Positions 1-12,021 of a stretch of 64,000 bases of DNA are shown here, one piece after another. Made by a program: the position numbers and the translations under genes. The DNA is from Beverwykella pulmonaria. Taxonomy: Eukaryota; Ascomycota; Dothideomycetes; Pleosporales; Melanommataceae. The stretch covers positions 107,175 to 171,174 of the forward strand of contig BCHH01000018.1 of NCBI GenBank assembly GCA_001599595.1, given 5' to 3'. The notes below the pieces were generated by a model, which saw only the letters and a program-made list of their open reading frames with translations, did not search any database and was not told the DNA's origin. Position 1 is the first letter of the stretch, and every line of letters starts with the position of its first letter.

Positions 1-2
1 GG

Positions 3-836
3 AAAGGCTATGGTGCCAGTCGGAAACAGGACCCCAAAAGTAGGAAATTTCAAGAGAGGGGAGAGGCCATGTTTGGCCGCATTCAAGGACTAGTTGCGAT
101 GTTGCGCCAACCCAAACCTTCAGGTTTCCGAGTCCTAGATTGTCTTGGCTGTTTTCATGATACTCAGCAGCAAAGGTTTGGCATCGTTTACAAGTTCCCA
201 TCCAACGAGTCCCTTCCAATTCGACTCCGTTACTTGCTAGGAAAGAGAGAGCATTTAAAGAGAATACAACCTCACATTGGAGAAAGGTTTGATTTGGCGA
301 AAGCGCTTGCTGTTTCATTACACATGTTTCACATGTCAGGGTGGGTCCATAAAGATTTCAACTCGCACAACATTGCCTTCTTTCCCCCATCTAGTACACC
401 TGACGAGGCACAATTTTCCCAGCCTTACATTTTAGGCTTCCAACACAGCCGCGAAGACCAAGAGGGTGCATACACAGAGACCCCTGATCTCTTTAGTGAA
501 TGGAGACATTACCAACACCCAAAATATGAACCAGGTTCAACGCCATTCAAGAGAGAATATGACTACTATTCATTTGGTCTTGTACTTTTGGAGATTGGTG
601 GTTGGGAACCTCTGAGCAACATCTACCGCAAGAGGGACACGGAGACTAGTTTGCAGCTGAGGGACCGATATACACGGATTTGCGACGGGAAGATTCTAGA
701 GAAAATGGGGCCAACATATCATGCGGTCACTAAATCATGCCTTCAAGCAGATTCTCAAATTGGTGGCAAGGAGTTAAATTCATCTATTGACTTTCAAAGG
801 GACGTGGTGGAGAGGCTCATTAGATGTTGTCTGTAA
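3..836 (+). CDS. HeLo-associated kinase-like protein, C-terminal part (5' end outside window)
   Basis: The reading frame is open from base 3, so the gene starts upstream and only the C-terminal kinase-like half (about 278 residues) is visible; the ATG at 69 is internal. The domain has a catalytic-loop-like HKDFNSHNIAFF motif (HRD replaced by HKD, Asn kept), then PYILGFQ where DFG is expected, and a helix with DYYSFGLVLLEIGGWEPL that matches kinase subdomain IX. This layout is known from fungal proteins that join an N-terminal HeLo (HET-s-like) domain to a kinase-like domain and are linked to incompatibility or regulated cell death. The lost DFG suggests weak or no kinase activity, which is inference. 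The gene at 6154-7954 belongs to the same family. It ends with a normal TAA at 834-836. Confidence 0.75.
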   Translation, partial: KGYGASRKQDPKSRKFQERGEAMFGRIQGLVAMLRQPKPSGFRVLDCLGCFHDTQQQRFGIVYKFPSNESLPIRLRYLLGKREHLKRIQPHIGERFDLAKALAVSLHMFHMSGWVHKDFNSHNIAFFPPSSTPDEAQFSQPYILGFQHSREDQEGAYTETPDLFSEWRHYQHPKYEPGSTPFKREYDYYSFGLVLLEIGGWEPLSNIYRKRDTETSLQLRDRYTRICDGKILEKMGPTYHAVTKSCLQADSQIGGKELNSSIDFQRDVVERLIRCCL

Positions 837-1724
837 TACCCCATTTAATTCATACCATCCTATCTCCTATATATGTTATGCAATTTGAGGGCTTCCTGGC
901 TTTTGAATCGAAAGTTGTTCCTCCTAAAAAAGCTTAGTCATGACTTCTCGAAGTGACTTGCCATGGAAAATTTACGCGGGTAAGCGGTTTCGGGATTCTC
1001 AATATATAGGCGTCATCTATGTGCTATAGCACATATTTAGCTATGGCTACTAAACAGCGGCTTTAGACTTACATCGAAACTAAAATTTCCTCCCCCAAAT
1101 AGCCTGGTCAAAAGCTGAACGAGCTTCGAGCCATCAATGTAACGTGCATCGAGTTTTTGGATCTCTACTGCCATCTAGTCCCTTGGGTAAGCAATCCGTG
1201 CTGTTCTGAAAGTCTAACCAGCGCTTATTAGTAGGCTTTCATAGGGTGGACCCCGGTTTTGTGATGTCTCAAATCAATACATTTTGTGTTACATATTGAA
1301 TATCCATTTACCAATAGCTCTAAGATGTGTTCAAGTTCTCGGGAACCGAAGAAGCGCTACCGATACATCTCTAGACCGGTATTGGGGCTAAGAGGTCGTC
1401 TTTGGAACGCTTATCGGTTTCCGCTAATTATCCAGCCAATAGCTGATAGCCGTATATTTTGGAGAAGATAAGCAACTCATGAAATGGCCATTCATATCCT
1501 TGTACTACCAACCTTTGTGAACTGAAGACCCCGCATTACTTTCACCGGTCTCCTGACTCACGCCACATAGCTGCCGCTCTTTCCCCAAGGTCTTCTTTCG
1601 CGGATTGGACATTTTCATTTGTAGTGACATTCACACTCGAGCCTCAATTAGTTTTTACTTTAGTACCTTCTTAGACACTGACACGGTTCCGGTTTTGTGT
1701 TTGCCAGGATTGAAGATACTCAAA
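837..1724. other. intergenic region upstream of the kinase-TPR gene
   Basis: I see no convincing gene. Short open frames here lack codon structure, splice signals or family resemblance. The region must hold the terminator of the first gene and the promoter of the next. Confidence 0.5.
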
Positions 1725-4651
1725 ATGGAAAGGGCCTATGAATATTCTGACGACTTTGGCTGCAGCTCCTTAGCGTCAGATCCTCACACCAAACGATTCT
1801 ACTCCAGTGCTTCCCTGGAACATAGAGAAGACGAATACTCTGAATATGGCCTTATAGCCGTCCTGGGCCTTGCGCAACGGCTGCAAGTAGACTTTCTCCC
1901 AATCATATGGGACCAGAATTTGCCCCTAGTTGGACGAGGCGGTCAGGCTCAAATTCGTCAAGCTAAACTCAACATACAGACATGTTTTGCTTTCAAGAGC
2001 TTCGACCGCCAACGGCTAGCAGATCCTTTCCGAGAAATTGTCCAGGAACTTATTGTACTTGCTCATCCTTTGATTCGCCGGCACCCTTATATCAATCACC
2101 TTGAAGGAATCTGCTGGGATATAAAGGATGACGAAGTCGAGCCTGTCTTGGTGTTCCAGAAGTCACACCTCGGTGACTTGGATGATTTCGCTAATTCTAA
2201 AACAGGGATCAGTTTGTCCATGGAGGATAGGCTAGAACTCTGTGCAAATATTGGAATCGCGATCCGAGACATGCATGCCAATAGTAAGGTCACGGTAGTT
2301 ATTGTATGATCCGATGGCTCATTCACATCTAGATATCATCCATGGAGACATCAAACCCAGAAATGTACTTGTGTTTCAAGACAACTCTGGAAAATACATC
2401 GCAAAAGTCGCCGATTTTGGGTGGTCGACATGGTTTCGAAGGGGAGAAGTTCCTATCTCCGTGCCAAGGTCTGTACCCTGGAATGCCCCAGAACACCAAG
2501 GACAGAAGTTTCATCGGACAGAAGCAAAAGGACTAGATGTATACTCGTTTGGTATGCTCTGCTGGTGGCTTCTTTTTGTTGTGGAGTCATCAGCAACTAC
2601 GGAATCATTAAGAGCACTGAATGCGTCGCAATTTCTTGGATTCGATTCTGCCCAGCCGAATTTGCTCCATGCTTGGAAAAATGATGAAAATGATCGCCTA
2701 CTAGAGTGGATCATCTGGGTAATTGTTAATCATGGGGGTTTCGAGGCTGGAAGAGAAAGCGACATGATCAGGCTTTTCCAATCTTGTTTGCGATTTAACC
2801 AAAGCGTTCGAAATACGGATTGGGACTACCTATTAAGTCTTATAGCTCCATCCAGGTGAGTTCATATGAGCTGAACTGTGCGAATCCTTTATAACAAAGG
2901 CATCAGTGAGCTATTGAGAACTGATATTTTCACGGAAGGAAGAACCCACGAGGCAGAATGCTTGCAAGTAACATAGCCTATTATCTCTATTTTTAAATCA
3001 TATTAACTAGGTTTAGATCGCAACGTCAATTCGAAGCCTTTACGCTTCAGACTTTCGGCTACGATCCTTCATCACCAAATCGCTCGAAGTTATTGCTACC
3101 AACTCGGCGATACCGACATTTCAACACACATCAACATCGAAAGCAGTTGAGCAGCTTGCTTTCTGCTACAAGCTTGGATTTGGGATTCCTGAAGGAGAGC
3201 GGAGAGAAGTGCTAATTGACCCTTCTCAAGAACGCTATGTTGAAGAGCAACTGCAATTCATTCGCTTCAACACACCACCGATTGCACATATTGATGGGCT
3301 GTTTTACAAAATGCACAAGCAGGGATTCCAAACAGGTACCTCTGTCTGGGGTCTGAGTCATAATCAGGGATTATTGTCCAGAGCTGGGAAAGTGTATGCA
3401 GCAGAGATTCAGGCAGCAGAGAGATTCTTTGGGGAGGATCATTGGTTATCCCTGAATCTCCAAAACAAAATTGCAGAAGTCTTTACGCATCAGAGAAAGC
3501 TAAAGAAAGCTGAAGAGCTAATGGTGCGGTCAATAGAGATACTGCGGAGAAAACACGGAGAGTGCCACCCGGATAGCTTTAGCCAAGTGGGCAAGCTGGC
3601 TTCAATATATCACAAGCAAAGGCGGTTAAAGGAGGCTGAAGAACTGTTATTGAGGCACCTGGAACAATTAAACAAGGCAAAACCGTTGCATCAATTTACG
3701 CTGGATGTCATGGTAGAGCTTGTTAGAGTATATGGGAGTCAGAGACGATGGAAGAATGCTGAGACGCTTTGCATGCAAGTATTAGAAGCGAACAAGAGAG
3801 ATCTTGGGCTGGAACATCCATCTACTATCGTCAATATGCAACGCCTTGCAGGAATCTTCCGCAAGCAAGATAAGCTTATAGCAGCTGAAAAGGTCGAAGA
3901 ACAAATAGTAAAAGCAACAACGGACACATATGGAGATTCACACTCGGCCACGTTGAGTAGTATGGATAATCTGAGGGATACATACATCAACAGAAAACAT
4001 GAGGGTCTAGATAAAGCCGAAGAGTTGGAAAAGGAATGGATAGAGAAATGCATAATGGAATGTGGATTCGAACATCCAGATACGATTGATAGAAAGAGAA
4101 ACTTGGTTGAGATATACCGGCGAAAGGGCGAAATGAAGAAGGCCAAAGAGCAAGAAGAGGAGATATTAGAGATAAGAAAGAGATTGCTCGGAGATGAGCA
4201 TCATGATACCCTAGAGAGCATGGAAGTTGTAGCAACGTTCTCCAATGAGTGGAAAGAAGCTGAGACGCTGGAGTTACACGTCGTGGAAACAAGGAAAAGA
4301 CTACTTGGAGAAGAGCACCCACATACATTAGCGAGCATGGTTAAGCTATCAACAATATATGAAAACCAAGCGTTATATGAGGAGGCTGAAAAGCTCAGGG
4401 AACAAGTATGGAGAGTAAGAAAAAGGATACTAGGAGAGAGGCATCCAGATACAATCGACAGTATGCTCTACTTGGCATCCCTCTATCGGGACCAAGGACG
4501 AGAAGATAAGGCCGAAGACCTTCAAATCCAGGCGATGGACGCAAGGCGAGAGCCACTTCTGGAGCAAGCAAGAAAAGAGGAGCTTACGATGCCCAAAAAG
4601 CACACTCGGTTTGAAAGATTCTTGCGCCGTCTGACATCTCCTGGTAGTTAG
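1725..4651 (+). CDS. Protein kinase-TPR fusion protein (four exons)
   Basis: My model is join(1725..2283, 2333..2855, 2907..2967, 3017..4651), coding 925 residues. The introns (49, 51 and 49 bp) have GT..AG ends and all phases agree. The start is the ATG at 1725 in context CAAAATGG. Residues about 60-370 form a complete protein kinase: glycine-rich GRGGQAQ, FAFKSF for the VAIK lysine, HGDIKPRN catalytic loop (created across intron 1), VADFG and the APE-like WNAPEH. The key catalytic residues are present, so it should be active. Residues about 470-880 are about eight tetratricopeptide repeats of the kinesin-light-chain type, 42 residues each, with recurring G.EHP.T motifs. The short linker exons join the two parts. 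Fungal kinase-TPR fusions resemble STAND/NLR-like sensors, with TPRs sensing and the kinase signalling, but that role is inference. It sits between two HeLo-kinase genes. Confidence 0.8.
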
Positions 4652-5159
4652 GCTCCAGCGGTAGAAGCAAGTAAAGATGCAAAAGGAATATTGTTCCAAA
4701 CAATGCTTGTGTTCAGGCTATAGATCCAAATGTTTTCTGTGAATCTACCAATTGCCACTCTTCCCAATGCTAATGTTTTCTACATATGCATGCTTAAAAC
4801 TGTTGAAAGTTGGGGTTTTAGAGCAAGGACGTTGCGAGATATGGTGCCTTGCCAGTCAATTGCGCTCTATCTGAGTATCACTGTTCGAGATTGGAGGAAT
4901 CGAAGCACCTGCTTGAGATTCATGTGCGATATAGTTCACAGCATTCGTCCGATTGCCGACCGTACTCTATACACAGTCAGGATAACTACAAGCTCTATCT
5001 CAACTGCACATGATGAGAAGTCTTTCCTCTTCGACAGACACTATTTTGAGAAAATGAAGCTGTCGTGGGTACCAACGCTAAGGTGGTCTTTGCTGTTAGG
5101 GACGATCTCGTTGGCCGCAAACGTTAGGCTGTGTTTTAAAAGTTCGGTGTGGCAAAGAT
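4652..5159. other. intergenic region after the kinase-TPR gene
   Basis: An open frame runs through part of this stretch but it continues into a dispersed repeat and has no recognisable domain. I see no gene. Confidence 0.45.
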
Positions 5160-5621
5160 CTATACAATCTCATCGGCCCGAGCAAGGTGTGGTGGTTGGT
5201 TTTTTGGGAGAAAAACAAGGCTATATTTGGGGTCGTAGGCTCGAAGTGGACTCACGTGACTGCTATCTTGATGAGGTTCTTAAGCTGCCGTGAGCGCCAA
5301 ACCTTATTAAGGGAGATTCAGCTGTCTTGATGAGGTTCTTAAGCTGCTGTGAGCGTCAATACCTGATCCTGAATCTCACTCAGCGCGTCAATCGTGAGCC
5401 AGCTGTTCGGCCGAGCGCAAAGCGCGATTACTATCTACAACGGGCAGAAAACAGAGAACTATGGGATGGTGGGCGGGATCGCAGAATTGTACAATCTGGG
5501 GCCGAATTGATTGCTTGATGAGGTTGCTGATAGTTGATAGTTGAGGCTCTGAGGCACCCTGGGATCGACTCAGGAACTCTGTTGAGAAGCTTGGCCGCCT
5601 AACCAAGTATAGAACAAAACA
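5160..5621 (+). repeat. Dispersed repeat R1, copy 1
   Basis: About 460 bp recur in inverted orientation at 44943-45402 with high but imperfect identity, sharing for example the segment around CTCACGTGACTG and the end GTATAGAACAAAAC. Both copies begin and end with the inverted heptamer TCTATAC/GTATAGA and contain an internal degenerate duplication of a segment with GATGAGGTTCTTAAGCTGC. There is no coding capacity, so a non-autonomous transposon is the simplest reading. Confidence 0.75.
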
Positions 5622-6153
5622 TTAACGTGTGCACAAATTTTGAGTTGCTTGAAGTTGAAGTATCAATAGAATATCTGTCACGGGTAACAAGGCGAAAGTA
5701 TCATAATCTCGATCATATTTGAAAGATGATGAGAGAGCTGATTATGTAGTGAATGAGATGCCCGACAATGGCTTCGATTCAGCTTCTCCTGCTTATCCTC
5801 GGCCATATCTCAGGAGATGTGGAAAACTCTCACATCAGGGTAGTACGAGCGTACGCACGATCATTAGATTTATCACCTGTTCGATCACACCATATCCGTC
5901 ATAACATCCGTTCTTCGATATTAGAGTATATTTTTACGTAGGATTATACATAACAATCTTTCTCCCCAAAATAGCACGCCCCAGAGGGGTCTCTCCACAT
6001 GCATGCGCCCAACCGTAGAGACGTACGTGGCATAATTTCATTGGAGTCCTTTCACACCACCTTGTATCCTAGCACAGCGAGGGAACATAAAAAGCAAAGG
6101 TCTTCCAGTATCACTTGGAAAACTAGAACTACCGGTAGTTGCTAGTTGCCATC
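5622..6153. other. intergenic region upstream of the HeLo gene
   Basis: Nothing gene-like is visible. It presumably contains the promoter of the gene starting at 6154. Confidence 0.45.
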
Positions 6154-7954
6154 ATGGAACCTATTGGGTTCGCCATAGGTGTTATTGGACTCTACACAAC
6201 CTGTAGAGACTGTTATCTCTTTTTCAGCAACCTCAAGAACGCACACAGAACGCTACGTTTAAAGATAGATGAACTTGATATAGAGGCCTCGCTTCTCCAT
6301 TCATGGGGTTATTACTGGGGCGTGCACCCTCCAGGTAACGAGAACCGATCTAAAAAGCTAGAGGAATATCTGCGACAGAATCCATACAAGAAGCACGGTG
6401 TTGCCAAGACACTGTTTTTGATTGGAGACCTTATGACAAATGACGAGCGCCTCCTGTCCGAATACGGGATCACACTAGAGATTAGAGAAGGCCCCAATAA
6501 GGTTTGTCTCTCATAAGATTCCTCTGTGAATTGTCTAGAATAACATATGGGAACAGGGAAAATGGCCTGGAACTAATGCCTACGCATTGCGACTTGGAGA
6601 TGAGATCCACGGCGTTGAAGATATCAACAAGAAGAAGAATGTATTCAAAAAGCGAATGGACATTCTTAAACGTTGTAAATGGACATTGAAGCATAACAAC
6701 GACTTTGGAGGACTATTGAAGAAACTAAGTTCTTACAACGCCCAGCTATACCGGTTCTGTCCCGAACAAGCCTGGGATGACATGAACCGCTTCCGCGTCC
6801 TGAGCTACTTGGACTGCCACAATCAGCCTAAAGCTCTAGAGATATCATCAAAAAGAGCGAATCGGCTCGCACAAGACCAGGAGGACCCGTCCATGCAAAA
6901 AGGCTTGGCACTCCTCCGCGACATGATGAAACTCAAGGGAAAGGCTGGGTTCTACAATTCGAAAGACATCACGGACAGTGAGCGCCAAGATCTCCTATGT
7001 TACAGTCCGGACTATCTTCGGTTTCACTCATCCACTGGGCCGTCGACTCTTGCTCGGCTAACAGGATCCCACAACAACCATTCCATAGTCTATATTGAAT
7101 TCAAGTCGTACAGAGATGACGATGGAGTCAAGGACCAAGACAGGCAGGACGCCATTCTAAAATTTGGTCGGCTGATGCTGGACCCGGATACTCCCAGTCT
7201 CCTTAATACGATGGCATGCATCGGACTGTTTAAAGATGGCCTCGGGGGAAGAATAGGCATGATATTTAGACTTCCGACGCACCTCCAGAGAGTTTCGTCA
7301 ACGAGCCTTCACCAGGGCGATTGGGATCTTCGGAAGCCTCGACGGCTTCTTAGCGAACTTTGCAAAGACCACCGGCGCCCCTTCCCTCTAGGATGGCGCT
7401 TCAACCTCGCGAAAAAGCTCGTAGACAATGTCATCCGCCTACACGCCTGCGGGTGGCTGCACAAGAATATCCGGGCTGATTCCGTAGTCTTCTTCCCTGC
7501 AAATGTGAAGCCTCTAACCAGGGACGAGATAGACTACTCCATACCCTACCTGATGGGCTACGACTACCTGAGGCTGGACACGGTCCCGGAAGCTAATCAC
7601 GTCCTGTACCGCAATGGATTGACGACAACCGCCAAGAGAGGAATTCGCGTTGGATACGACAAGCGTCCCGATATCTACCACCACCCCGACAAGCGGACGT
7701 CTCCGATGCACGCTTACCAATATGCCTACGACATCTACTCGCTCGGCCTTCTCCTTATCGAGATCGGGCTCTGGAAGCCTTTGCCAGCCTTGGTTGCCTT
7801 TAGGGAGCATATCGACCCGTACGAGCTGCAGAAATACATCGAAAATGACGTCCTGGAGCAGGTCGTCAGTCACTGCGGCTACATATATGCCCGCGTGGTC
7901 AAGACGTTCATTACTATGGCGTCGAAGAAGAAGGAAGAGTCGAGGAAGCTTTAG
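6154..7954 (+). CDS. HeLo domain-pseudokinase protein
   Basis: Model join(6154..6501, 6557..7954), 581 residues; the 55-bp intron has a GTTTGT donor and an ACAG acceptor and joins in phase. The first 20 residues, with MEPIGFAIGVIGLYTTC, are the typical start of a HeLo domain, the helical cell-death-inducing module of HET-s and HELLP/HELLF proteins. The rest of the HeLo-like helical region runs to about residue 170. The C-terminal half (about residues 250-570) is kinase-like: W(L)HKNIRADSVVFF stands in for the catalytic loop with Asp replaced by Asn, and YDIYSLGLLLIEIGLWKPL matches subdomain IX. Loss of the catalytic Asp predicts a pseudokinase. Such proteins are thought to couple a sensing or repressing C-terminus to a membrane-active HeLo effector. 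No amyloid motif is evident. Confidence 0.82.
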
Positions 7955-8670
7955 AGAGACTTGTGCGCAAAAATGGCAAGCGAGCTAGCCCGGTGTGTTG
8001 CTTGAGAGTTTTGGGTTCTTCTGCAAAGTACAACCGAAACTGAAAGGTACGCATCGATGCACTCGTCGATGCTCAGCCTTTGCCGGCCGAGCATAATTGC
8101 CTTACCAGATTCGTAACGTGGGTGCCAAGACCTTCGCTTAGATGCGGGGTACTGTCAGATGGACGGGTATTAGTCGTGGTATTGGACGTAATGTGCTTAA
8201 ACGGGCCTGCAACGGATCAACGAAATAGGACTAAGCGCATGGGGTTAAGCGAGAAATATAACCCAGCCAAGAACACAATGGCTGGGACAAGACGCGACAA
8301 TCAATCAATTAATCAATTCATCAATACTCATCATTCTTATCTCACAACGTGACCACATTATTCTTGAAGCCGAAATAGTGCTTCAATCTGACAGGTACAT
8401 ACAACTTTGTTGCTGCTGCACTTGGGCGGAAGCCGATTTCGCTAGTGACTGTATCATGGCGGTTGTACGTGTGAAATAGGCTGAGGCGGAATACCAGTAG
8501 TTGAATCAGCTATCATCTGTGTCGGGCCTACAATTATTACCGGAACCGGGTCAGCTGATAGTTTTTCTCTGATGTAGGGACGCAGCGTACACATCACTAT
8601 GACAAGTATAGCGGCAGCACAATTAGCAATTATTTTCCGCTGGTGATGAAAGTGCTAGATACTTTTAACT
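7955..8670. other. intergenic region, possible LTR relic
   Basis: No gene is seen. The stretch from about 8153 (TGTCAGATGGACGGG) to about 8347 looks like a fungal solo LTR by composition, but I find no matching target-site duplication and no second copy, so I do not call it. Confidence 0.3.
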
Positions 8671-8895
8671 CGCCACCGCTAGCAGGGAGGATGGCACGCG
8701 CTCCACCCTTGTGAGGTGGCGAATTCTGTAGGTGTTTTCAGAGAGTTGAGTTGGTTGGCCGGAGGCATGGCCAAGGCTATGGGGACCGCAAGGCTGCGGG
8801 GCTAGGTCGGCCCGGCCAAGCTTCCGCACAGATTTAAGCCTAACAGTCATCACGAATAAATTATGCCGCGATCAGTATGTAGGTGTTGGGTTTAG
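8671..8895 (+). repeat. Dispersed MITE-like repeat R2, copy 1
   Basis: About 225 bp starting CGCCACCGCTAGCAGGGAGG. A near full-length inverted copy lies at 13466-13691, a shorter copy at 23955-24045 and a fragment at 19211-19240. A shared core is ATTCTGTAGGTGTTTTCAGA. No coding capacity; probably a miniature non-autonomous element. Confidence 0.75.
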
Positions 8896-9459
8896 CCAGC
8901 CGCATCTAGGTCACGGTGGAGTGATACAATACGACTTTGGAAAGGCAATTCCGAGCGGGTTTCAGCGGACGGGCTTCCTGAACTCTCCGCCAACGATACT
9001 GCCAGGTGCAGTCAACAAGCTGCGATCGAACCAAGTCTGGCGGAAGACTAATAAGTTCACGGAACACATCGCAAAGCTTCGGCGGCTCCCTGCGTGGCGA
9101 GACACCCTGTATAGCGAGACAAACGAAAGGTATTTTGACTTTTAGCAATTGGAAAACCTATGCGCACAACGAACACCGCTATAAATTTATAAAAATAATC
9201 TGCTGTAGCTAATTCTAAGCCTCCATGATTCACTCCTACTAAAAATTACGTTCGCATAGTTATCTCGGAGCCTGATTTGTACAGCGTCTTCTTTCGTGGC
9301 ATAATAGACTTCTCTCCCCACGGCGTCAACGATAAGTCCTTATCGTTCCCAATTTTCGTAAAATAGCCTTGTCTGAGCCTTGGACCTCTCTTTGGTGCTC
9401 AGAAGTCATCATCAACCTTGTACGCGCTATCGCGGGCAATTTCGTGCAGGGTCGCTATG
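8896..9459. other. intergenic region without visible gene
   Basis: Small overlapping open frames on both strands have no recognisable motifs. I see nothing else. Confidence 0.4.
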
Positions 9460-9605
9460 TCTATTTGTAAGCTGGAGGGCGGAGGAAGAGGTGTCAAGAT
9501 GTGTATTGTATGTGATGTATGTACAGCTGATATATATATGACGGACTGATTAGTCAGTGGCATATCCACGTGACATTATGGTGTCCTCGGCTTACACTAT
9601 TAATT
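9460..9605 (+). repeat. Dispersed repeat R3, copy 1
   Basis: The segment with CAGCTGATATATATATGACG and CAGTGGCATATCCACGTGAC recurs inverted at 21695-21880, together with flanking GGTGTCC and CTTACACT and an adjacent ATGTGTATTGTATGT tract. Similarity fades on both sides. Confidence 0.65.
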
Positions 9606-10099
9606 AGTACTTCCAACGGAAGTAGTTCACTACGATCTGTGGCTGTGCGGATTACACAGGTGATCGATCGGAATATAAGTAAATCCGATTCGGGATTGGG
9701 GAGCAGTGTTAAGAATCAGCCAGCGATTGTTTAGTCAGCGAATGCGTCTACGTACAACTTCGAGATGCGGTCCAACGCACAGCGATACCTACCTTTATAA
9801 CATGGAGACATGCCACTCACCTAAGGTGCGGCTCCGAAATCCGCCGTTGTCCCGCTGACCGAACGAAAACCCGATCAAGCCCACGTCCCCAACCCTTCTC
9901 GAGCCCACCAAAGCCTATTCCTAGACCACGCAGCAGCCGAGATCCAGTCTCGGCTTGTTAAAGGAAAATACACTCAGATAGGAAAGATATAAGATAAAAT
10001 AGGGTGGGGCGACCCTGGAAATCGAAACCCTCGACCCAGTAAGTGGGGTTAAGTGTCACTGGTAGAACGCCATTGTTGCGAACACATTTAAAGGTGGTT
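9606..10099. other. intergenic region before the HET remnant
   Basis: No N-terminal HET exon could be found here, so the HET gene looks truncated. Nothing else is recognisable. Confidence 0.4.
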
Positions 10100-12021
10100 A
10101 TGAAATCTTCCGAGACTTGTTCCTTCTTCTACAATACATCCGCCTCGACGAGAAAAAGTTACCTGTGACCGAGAATCTCTACGAAGCGCTGCTTGAGGTC
10201 CGCGGTTGCAGCTGGGCGCGGTCAGTCGGCATTGGATTGATCAGATCTCATTGAATCAAGATGATGTCGCGGAGCGGAACCAGGAGGTGTTGCGCATGTT
10301 GGACATCTATCGGGGTGCTGCACACGTTATTGTCCGGCTTGGGCCGGCGTCTGATCGCACTGTTGAGGCAATAAAGTGCTTGGAGAAGCTGAGCATATAT
10401 GAAAAGATTGACGCTTCCAATACCGAGAGGAATAGTGCTGATATCGCGTTGGGCTGGTTTATTTGGGTGACTTACTACGCTGGCCTGCTTGTTACGATTC
10501 CTGTCTGGACAGTTATTTGCACAATACAAACCAGAGACATTACGGCATGTATCTGGATTGCGACGCGGACTGGACTGACCGGCAAACTCTTCAGAGCTAT
10601 CTCTGGGGGAAGAACATTGTGAATCCCACTTTGGGGTCTTTGGGCCCGTCTGATTAACACTTTCATGTATTTTGTTTTCCTTCGTTTTTGGTGGAAGATA
10701 TACGTAAATTACCATACGAACTACGAACATCACCTCGGTCCTACGGATGCCAATTTCCATGCCCTCAAAGACTATTTCGGTCGAGACTGGTTCTGCCGGA
10801 TATGGGTCGTGCAGAAAATCAGCGTTTCACGCGAAGCTACTGTCCTATGTGGTCAGTATGCTGTGGGGTGGGAGGTCGTCGTTCAGGCCGCCACACGTAT
10901 GGAGCGCTAGGTGTTTCGGTCCAGAAGTCGGCACCCATATCTTGACACTGACTATAACTTCGCTTCGATCATCACGACTACATATAGTAAGCTTAGGTCG
11001 CATAAAGACCCCGACCACGAAGTGGGTATGCTGTATGTCTTGTCTTGCTTCTGCTACTATAAAGCAACGATTGCACACAACAAGGTGTACACCCTACTGG
11101 GCCTCTGTGCTGAAGTTCAGAAACAGACCGGACGGGACGTCGTTCTCGTGCCCAGATACGACAAGCCGGTGGAGTACGCCTTTGCTGATGTAGTCAGATA
11201 TTCTATCGAGAGCACCCAGCGACTTGACATTCTCTGCGCATGCACAGGGCACAGAAAGTCGCCTCACATGCCAACTTGGGTTCCTGACTGGAGTATCGCG
11301 GAACAGAAGGACAAGGGTGGAGGCATATAATTGGAGACACGATATACACTTCCCGAACCAACAGATCCGCCAATGCCGATTGCAGAATTCTCAGCGGACT
11401 TGAAGTCACTACATGTGCGTGGAGTAATCATTAGATATCTCACTACCGCGGGAGAGGATGATAATGACGAGTTTGAAGACGCTGGTTTTGAGAGATATAC
11501 CGAGCAGTCCGCGAACACCTACCTTTAAAGTGGCATATGTAATGCCACTGATCACACTGCTCGCTCGGATTGGGGCGCGATATTGGCTCGCCAAATTCAT
11601 CGCCAGACGCACCGCCTCACGTCATCCAGGTACCGTCCTGGAGAACATCGAGGAAGTCATTGATATAATTGCTACCGAAATTAAAGACACAAATCCTACG
11701 GACGACAGTTTCTGGAAGATGATGTATCAATTTTGGAAGATAGACATACCGTTAACACATGAAGTTCCCCGTTTCGCAGCGAGAATAGACGAAGTGGAGA
11801 GCTGGAGTAGGAGCTGCGAGTGGAAAGCGGTCCCGGAGCTAGGCTTACTTCCGCTAATGCCTATGGTTAGCAACATTAGCATCTCTACCGACGTGCCTCA
11901 GCCAGACGATGCCGTCTGCATGATGCTGGGGTCGACCATGCCATACATATTGCGTGATAACGGCAGCTTCCATGAGCTGCTCATCAACCGCTGTGTGGAA
12001 GGCTGTAGTGAAAGCCTATGA
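10100..12021 (+). pseudogene. HET (heterokaryon incompatibility) domain pseudogene
   Basis: HET-domain hallmarks are spread over several frames: VTENLYEALLEVR near 10162-10203, then after a frameshift HWIDQISLNQDDVAERN from 10224 and YRGAAHVIVRLGP, which match the conserved vt.nL..AL, lWiDaicINQ and Y..A..v..WLG blocks. A later TWVPDWS motif (about 11275) is the usual post-HET signature. The frame is interrupted by TAG at 10908-10910, TAA at 11328-11330 and TAA at 11526-11528, with further shifts; the last part is read in another frame to 12021. The N-terminal ALSY.WG block is missing. HET proteins trigger incompatibility cell death; this copy should be dead. Confidence 0.75.

Noticed and set aside
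4730..5293. A 187-codon open frame after the kinase-TPR gene.
   Set aside because: No domain; its last part runs into dispersed repeat R1.
8153..8347. Possible solo LTR starting TGTCAGATGG and ending near GTGACCACA.
   Set aside because: No target-site duplication at any plausible end pair and no second copy in the window.
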